A stretch of DNA of 64,000 bases, taken from assembly GCF_022761035.1 (NCBI RefSeq), contig NZ_JAKWJP010000001.1, forward strand, positions 930,001 through 994,000, given 5' to 3'. A program made the position numbers and the translations under genes. Within the stretch, counting starts at the first letter, position 1. Every line of letters begins with the position of its first letter. Below, in pieces: positions 61,215-64,000 of this stretch. Below the pieces are notes generated by a model. The model was not told where the DNA came from, searched no databases, and saw only the letters and a program-made list of their open reading frames with translations. This DNA comes from Microbacterium sp. SS28. Its GTDB lineage: Bacteria; Actinomycetota; Actinomycetes; Actinomycetales; Microbacteriaceae.

Positions 61215-61789
61215 GGGAGACGACGGATGCCGCTGTCGGGCGGATCCACGAGATCACCCTCGCGCGCCCCGTGCCCGGCATCCGTCTCGTCGGAATCGAC
61301 GGCCCGGCGGGCGCCGGCAAGTCCACGCTCGCGATGGCGCTCACCGAGCGCTTCGGGTGGCCCGTCGTCGAGATCGACGACTTCTTCTCGTGGGTCTCGT
61401 TCGACAGCTGGTGGCCCCGCTTCGAGGTCGAGGTCGTCGAGCCCCTCCTCGCCGGGCGCAGCATCAGGTACCGCACGCGGGACTGGGCCGGCGACGAACT
61501 CGGCGAAGGGCTCGCCGGGTGGAAGCAGTTGAAGTGGGCTCCCGTGGTCGTCCTCGAGGGCGTCGGATCGACTCGGCGGGCGATCGCCGGGTCACTCGCG
61601 TGCCGCGTCTGGGTCGACGCCCCCGAGGCCGAACGGCTCGAGCGCGGCGTCGCGCGCGACGGCGAGTCGCACCGCGCGCTGTGGGAGAGCTATCTGCCCC
61701 GCGAAGCGGCCTTCTTCGCCGCCGATCGCGCCGTCGAGCGCAGCGACGTGAGAGTCGACGCGGGCGGTCGCGTCGACCCCTCCGGCTGA
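61211..61789 (+). CDS. P-loop uridine kinase-like ATPase
   Basis: 192 aa. Walker A LVGIDGPAGAGKSTLAMALT (31-39 GPAGAGKST); Asp in VVEIDDFFSWVSF typical of uridine kinase-like folds; VVVLEGVGSTRRA and VWVDAPEAERLERGVARDGES similar to nucleoside/dephospho-CoA kinase-type lids. ATG 61211 overlaps the previous stop by 4 bp. Substrate unproven; it probably phosphorylates a nucleoside or another small alcohol. Confidence 0.83.
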   Translation: MRETTDAAVGRIHEITLARPVPGIRLVGIDGPAGAGKSTLAMALTERFGWPVVEIDDFFSWVSFDSWWPRFEVEVVEPLLAGRSIRYRTRDWAGDELGEGLAGWKQLKWAPVVVLEGVGSTRRAIAGSLACRVWVDAPEAERLERGVARDGESHRALWESYLPREAAFFAADRAVERSDVRVDAGGRVDPSG

Positions 61790-61873
61790 CGCGCGACGCA
61801 CCCCGCCGAACCGCCGTTCCGGGGCCTTCCCGAGCCCGTAGACCCGCCATCGCTCCGGGTGTACGTTTCAGCC

Positions 61874-62644
61874 GTGGACGGCTCCACACGCTCTGGGGAT
61901 GCCGACCGCGAGCTCAGTGAACGGCGCGAGACTGCGTACGGCCCGGATCCCGACGTCCGTGGCGATCCTGCGGCTCTCGCGCAACGGCGCGGACTCGAGG
62001 CCGCGCCCGACCCTGCCGTCGAGCCTCCTCTGGACGACCCCGCGGCTGCCGCTGCGACGGCCGCGCATGGCCCGCGGATGGCCATTGCCGACCCGCTCGT
62101 CGCGACGGATGGCGTGAGAGCCGAGTCGCCCGGCCCGACGCCGGTCCGCGAAGGCCGGATGCGCTCGCTCTGGCACCGCTCGACCTCGACGTGGTGGCGC
62201 CGCGTCGCATGGGCGGCGGGCGCGCTCGTCGTCGCTGCCGCGATCGTCGCGACGGTCGTGGTGCTCTCAGCCCCTCGTCCGGACGCGACGCTGCATGCGA
62301 CCGCAGACCATGCGGGCGATGACCTCATCCGCATGGTGACCGGGGAGGTGATCGATCTCGAGATCGATTCCTCGACGCTCACGAGCTACGGCTCGTACCT
62401 CGGCCTTGAGATCTGGTCGGTCGTCAACGCGTTCGGCTCGCCGTGCCTCCTCGCCGTGTACCGGGGCAGCATCCTCTCCGAAGTCCGCTGCGCTCCCCCG
62501 GCGGCGGCGCTCATCATGGACGTCTCGTCGTCCGGCGACGGCTTCGAGGGATTCGACGGCGTTGCCGGCGTCGGCATCATCCGGTTCATCCACCGAGGCG
62601 AGACGGTCGACGCCTACGTCCACCTGCTGCCCGGGACCTCCTGA
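61874..62644 (+). CDS. Actinobacterial membrane protein, paralogue 1
   Basis: 256 aa. Acidic N-terminal domain (ELSERRETAYGPDPDVRGDPAALAQRRGLE), a membrane helix (~120-142: RVAWAAGALVVAAAIVATVVVL) and a C-terminal extracellular domain with a conserved Cys pair (SPCLLAVY, EVRCAPPAA). GTG 61874, six bases after TACGTT, probably leaderless. The next gene starts within its stop and has the same layout, so they arose by tandem duplication. Function unknown. Confidence 0.75.
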   Translation: MDGSTRSGDADRELSERRETAYGPDPDVRGDPAALAQRRGLEAAPDPAVEPPLDDPAAAAATAAHGPRMAIADPLVATDGVRAESPGPTPVREGRMRSLWHRSTSTWWRRVAWAAGALVVAAAIVATVVVLSAPRPDATLHATADHAGDDLIRMVTGEVIDLEIDSSTLTSYGSYLGLEIWSVVNAFGSPCLLAVYRGSILSEVRCAPPAAALIMDVSSSGDGFEGFDGVAGVGIIRFIHRGETVDAYVHLLPGTS

Positions 62645-63384
62645 TGAACGCGCCTGCGCCCTCTGATGACGAGCGCGAACTGGCCGAGCTGCGCGCGAGG
62701 GCCTACGGCCGGCATCCCGACATCGACGTCGACCCGGCCGCGCTGGATCGATTGAGAGAACTCGAAGCCGCCCACCTCGGAACCTCGCTCGATGTGGCCG
62801 ATGCCGAGCGGGACGAACCGGACGACGGGCTCGCATCGCCCTCAGCCGAACCGCCAGCCGAGCCGCCCGTCGAGTCGGCACAGGTCGCACCGCCCGACAC
62901 GGCCCCGCCACGAACGCGCTGGAGCACCGCAATAGGCGGGCGGCGGGGCAGGCTCGTGGCTGGCGCCTCGGTGACGGTCCTCGCGCTCGCGTACACCCTG
63001 TCGTGGCTCGTCGGACCGCATCCCGATGCCGACCTGCGTCCTGTCGCGGACGAGCCGGACGGGGTCGTGCTCTCCATGCTCGACTTCCTCGGGGCGGATG
63101 GCGATCCGGCCGAGGTCCGAGGCTACGAAGCGTACGGCGGCCTCGAGCCGTGGTTCGTCGTGGACGCGCAGGGGCTCCACTGCTTCATGATCATCCAGCG
63201 CCCGGGGAGCGTCGACGGCGCCAACTGCGTGCCGCCCGGCGTCGAACTCTTCGCGGACATCACCCCCTGGCCGACGTGGCGCGACGACGATGGCGAGGCG
63301 CTCCCCGACGGGAGCATGATCCGGTTCCACTACCGCGGAGACCGCGTGGAGGTCTTCGTCTATCCCTCCGCAGCGGAGGGCTGA
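62644..63384 (+). CDS. Actinobacterial membrane protein, paralogue 2
   Basis: 246 aa. Same architecture: ELAELRARAYGRHPDIDVDPAALDRLRELE matches the N-domain of its neighbour; membrane helix ~100-120 (GRLVAGASVTVLALAYTLSWLV); extracellular domain with GLHCFMIIQ and GANCVPPGV cysteines. ATG 62644 shares one base with the previous stop (TGATG). The end overlaps the convergent SnoaL-like gene by 25 bp. Function unknown. Confidence 0.75.
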   Translation: MNAPAPSDDERELAELRARAYGRHPDIDVDPAALDRLRELEAAHLGTSLDVADAERDEPDDGLASPSAEPPAEPPVESAQVAPPDTAPPRTRWSTAIGGRRGRLVAGASVTVLALAYTLSWLVGPHPDADLRPVADEPDGVVLSMLDFLGADGDPAEVRGYEAYGGLEPWFVVDAQGLHCFMIIQRPGSVDGANCVPPGVELFADITPWPTWRDDDGEALPDGSMIRFHYRGDRVEVFVYPSAAEG

Positions 63385-63746
63385 GACTCCCCCGCGGCGG
63401 CCGGGCCGCCGAATCCGTAGCAGCGCATCGCGCTGATGAGATCATCCGCGATGTCGTACGCGACGCAGTACCGCGTGCGCACATCATGCTGTGCGTCGGC
63501 GGCCGCGCAGTCGCCTTCGAGGTACGCATGCCCGTCCGCCACGACGTACGTGTGCGTGTGCCAGTCCGCCCTCGACGCGTGCAGGGCGATGACGTAGTCC
63601 CTCACCGCGACGGCGCCCTGGACGACCTCGCCCGTGTCCGCGATGACCCAGGTCGCATCGGCTGAGTAGCACGCGGCGATGTCGTCGCCCCGGCCCATCA
63701 GCTGGAAGTAGCGGTCCATCGTGCGCTGCGCTGAAGCTGTCGACAT
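63360..63746 (-). CDS. SnoaL-like (NTF2-fold) protein
   Basis: 128 aa. STASAQRTMDRYFQLMGRGDDIAACYSADATWVIADTGEVVQGAVAVRDYVIALHASRADWHTHTYVVADGHAYLEGDC is a SnoaL/NTF2-type cone fold. ATG 63746 has GGAGG six bases upstream; the longer frame is not supported. Its last 25 bp overlap the end of the plus-strand membrane protein gene. Substrate or role unknown. Confidence 0.85.
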   Translation of the reverse strand: MSTASAQRTMDRYFQLMGRGDDIAACYSADATWVIADTGEVVQGAVAVRDYVIALHASRADWHTHTYVVADGHAYLEGDCAAADAQHDVRTRYCVAYDIADDLISAMRCYGFGGPAAAGESQPSAAEG

Positions 63747-63852
63747 GGGACGCCTCCGAAAGTCGGTGCGCGGCCCGATCCACTCGAGCACGCGGGTTCA
63801 CAGGTACGGCCGGCAGTCGTCCGTCACGACGGCGGGCGGCCGCGGCATCCGT

Positions 63853-64000
63853 CTATCCGACGACCTCGTGATAGTCGGTGTAGGGCGCATCGAGTCCCGG
63901 CAGATGGACGACGTACTCGAGCCACTGCTGGAGGATCGGGCCCGCGACCGCGAGCCACCCACGGCCCTCGGCGGTGTCGTCGAAGCCTCCGTTCGGCGAC
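63853..64000 (-). CDS. C-terminal end of an unidentified gene
   Basis: The minus strand codes SPNGGFDDTAEGRGWLAVAG...QQWLEYVVHLPGLDAPYTDYHEVVG and stops at 63853-63855 (TAG). The rest lies beyond the right edge. I do not recognise the family; the segment is soluble, aromatic-rich and has no membrane helix. Confidence 0.55.
   Translation of the reverse strand, partial: SPNGGFDDTAEGRGWLAVAGPILQQWLEYVVHLPGLDAPYTDYHEVVG

Overview
This window reads as chromosomal DNA of a high-GC actinobacterium of the Microbacterium / Microbacteriaceae type. Support comes from very GC-rich codon use, many GTG starts, many apparently leaderless genes (a TANNNT -10 box 5-7 nt before the start codon), coenzyme F420 genes, a fused OleBC protein and a sigma-K-like/anti-sigma/fasciclin group. 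I see no rRNA, tRNA, CRISPR array, transposase or phage gene. Most of the window looks like ordinary accessory metabolism and regulation.

Region 1-10157 is one functional block. A minus-strand gene series runs beta-ureidopropionase, dihydropyrimidinase, an F420-type LLM oxidoreductase, a three-part NMT1/THI5-type ABC importer, its lipoprotein, a class III aminotransferase and the start of fbiC. A divergent cofE sits on the far side. This joins reductive pyrimidine (or hydantoin) catabolism to F420 biosynthesis; no PreT/PreA dihydropyrimidine dehydrogenase is seen in the window.

Region 10162-15575 holds a polysaccharide pyruvyl transferase and three glycosyltransferases, one fused to N-terminal HEAT-like repeats. 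Region 15643-20293 is the long-chain olefin operon oleA-oleBC-oleD, preceded by a formate/nitrite-type channel. Region 21426-27722 holds small enzymes, a DeoR repressor with a clear operator, a secreted lytic transglycosylase with a long structured leader, and pgi. Region 27735-34332 carries a secreted M6 metalloprotease, a beta-glucoside-type PTS permease and a DUF2207 membrane protein. A MarR gene, an ABC-2 exporter with its TetR regulator and operator, and hsp20 with both HAIR-like and CIRCE-like operators follow.

Region 37790-40008 is the most unusual stretch. A gene for a two-domain protein with a PD-(D/E)XK (DUF559-like) nuclease end lies between two tandem arrays. Their units are about 51 bp with GGGGTGAG/CTCACCCC ends, repeated every ~74 bp, and the two arrays appear to be in opposite orientation.

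Region 40052-47960 carries L-serine dehydratase, a VOC protein, small membrane proteins, an XRE autorepressor pair with two operators, a PhyH dioxygenase divergent from an AraC regulator, a Gfo/Idh-ThuA pair and CsbD. Region 48163-54414 is an alpha-glucoside uptake and hydrolysis operon with a divergent ROK regulator. Region 54428-56680 is the ECF sigma/anti-sigma/fasciclin group with two divergent matching promoters. The remainder (56761-64000) holds regulators, including a TetR with two tetO-like operators, small proteins, a serine hydrolase, an SRPBCC/kinase pair, two paralogous membrane proteins, a SnoaL-like protein and a truncated gene at the edge.
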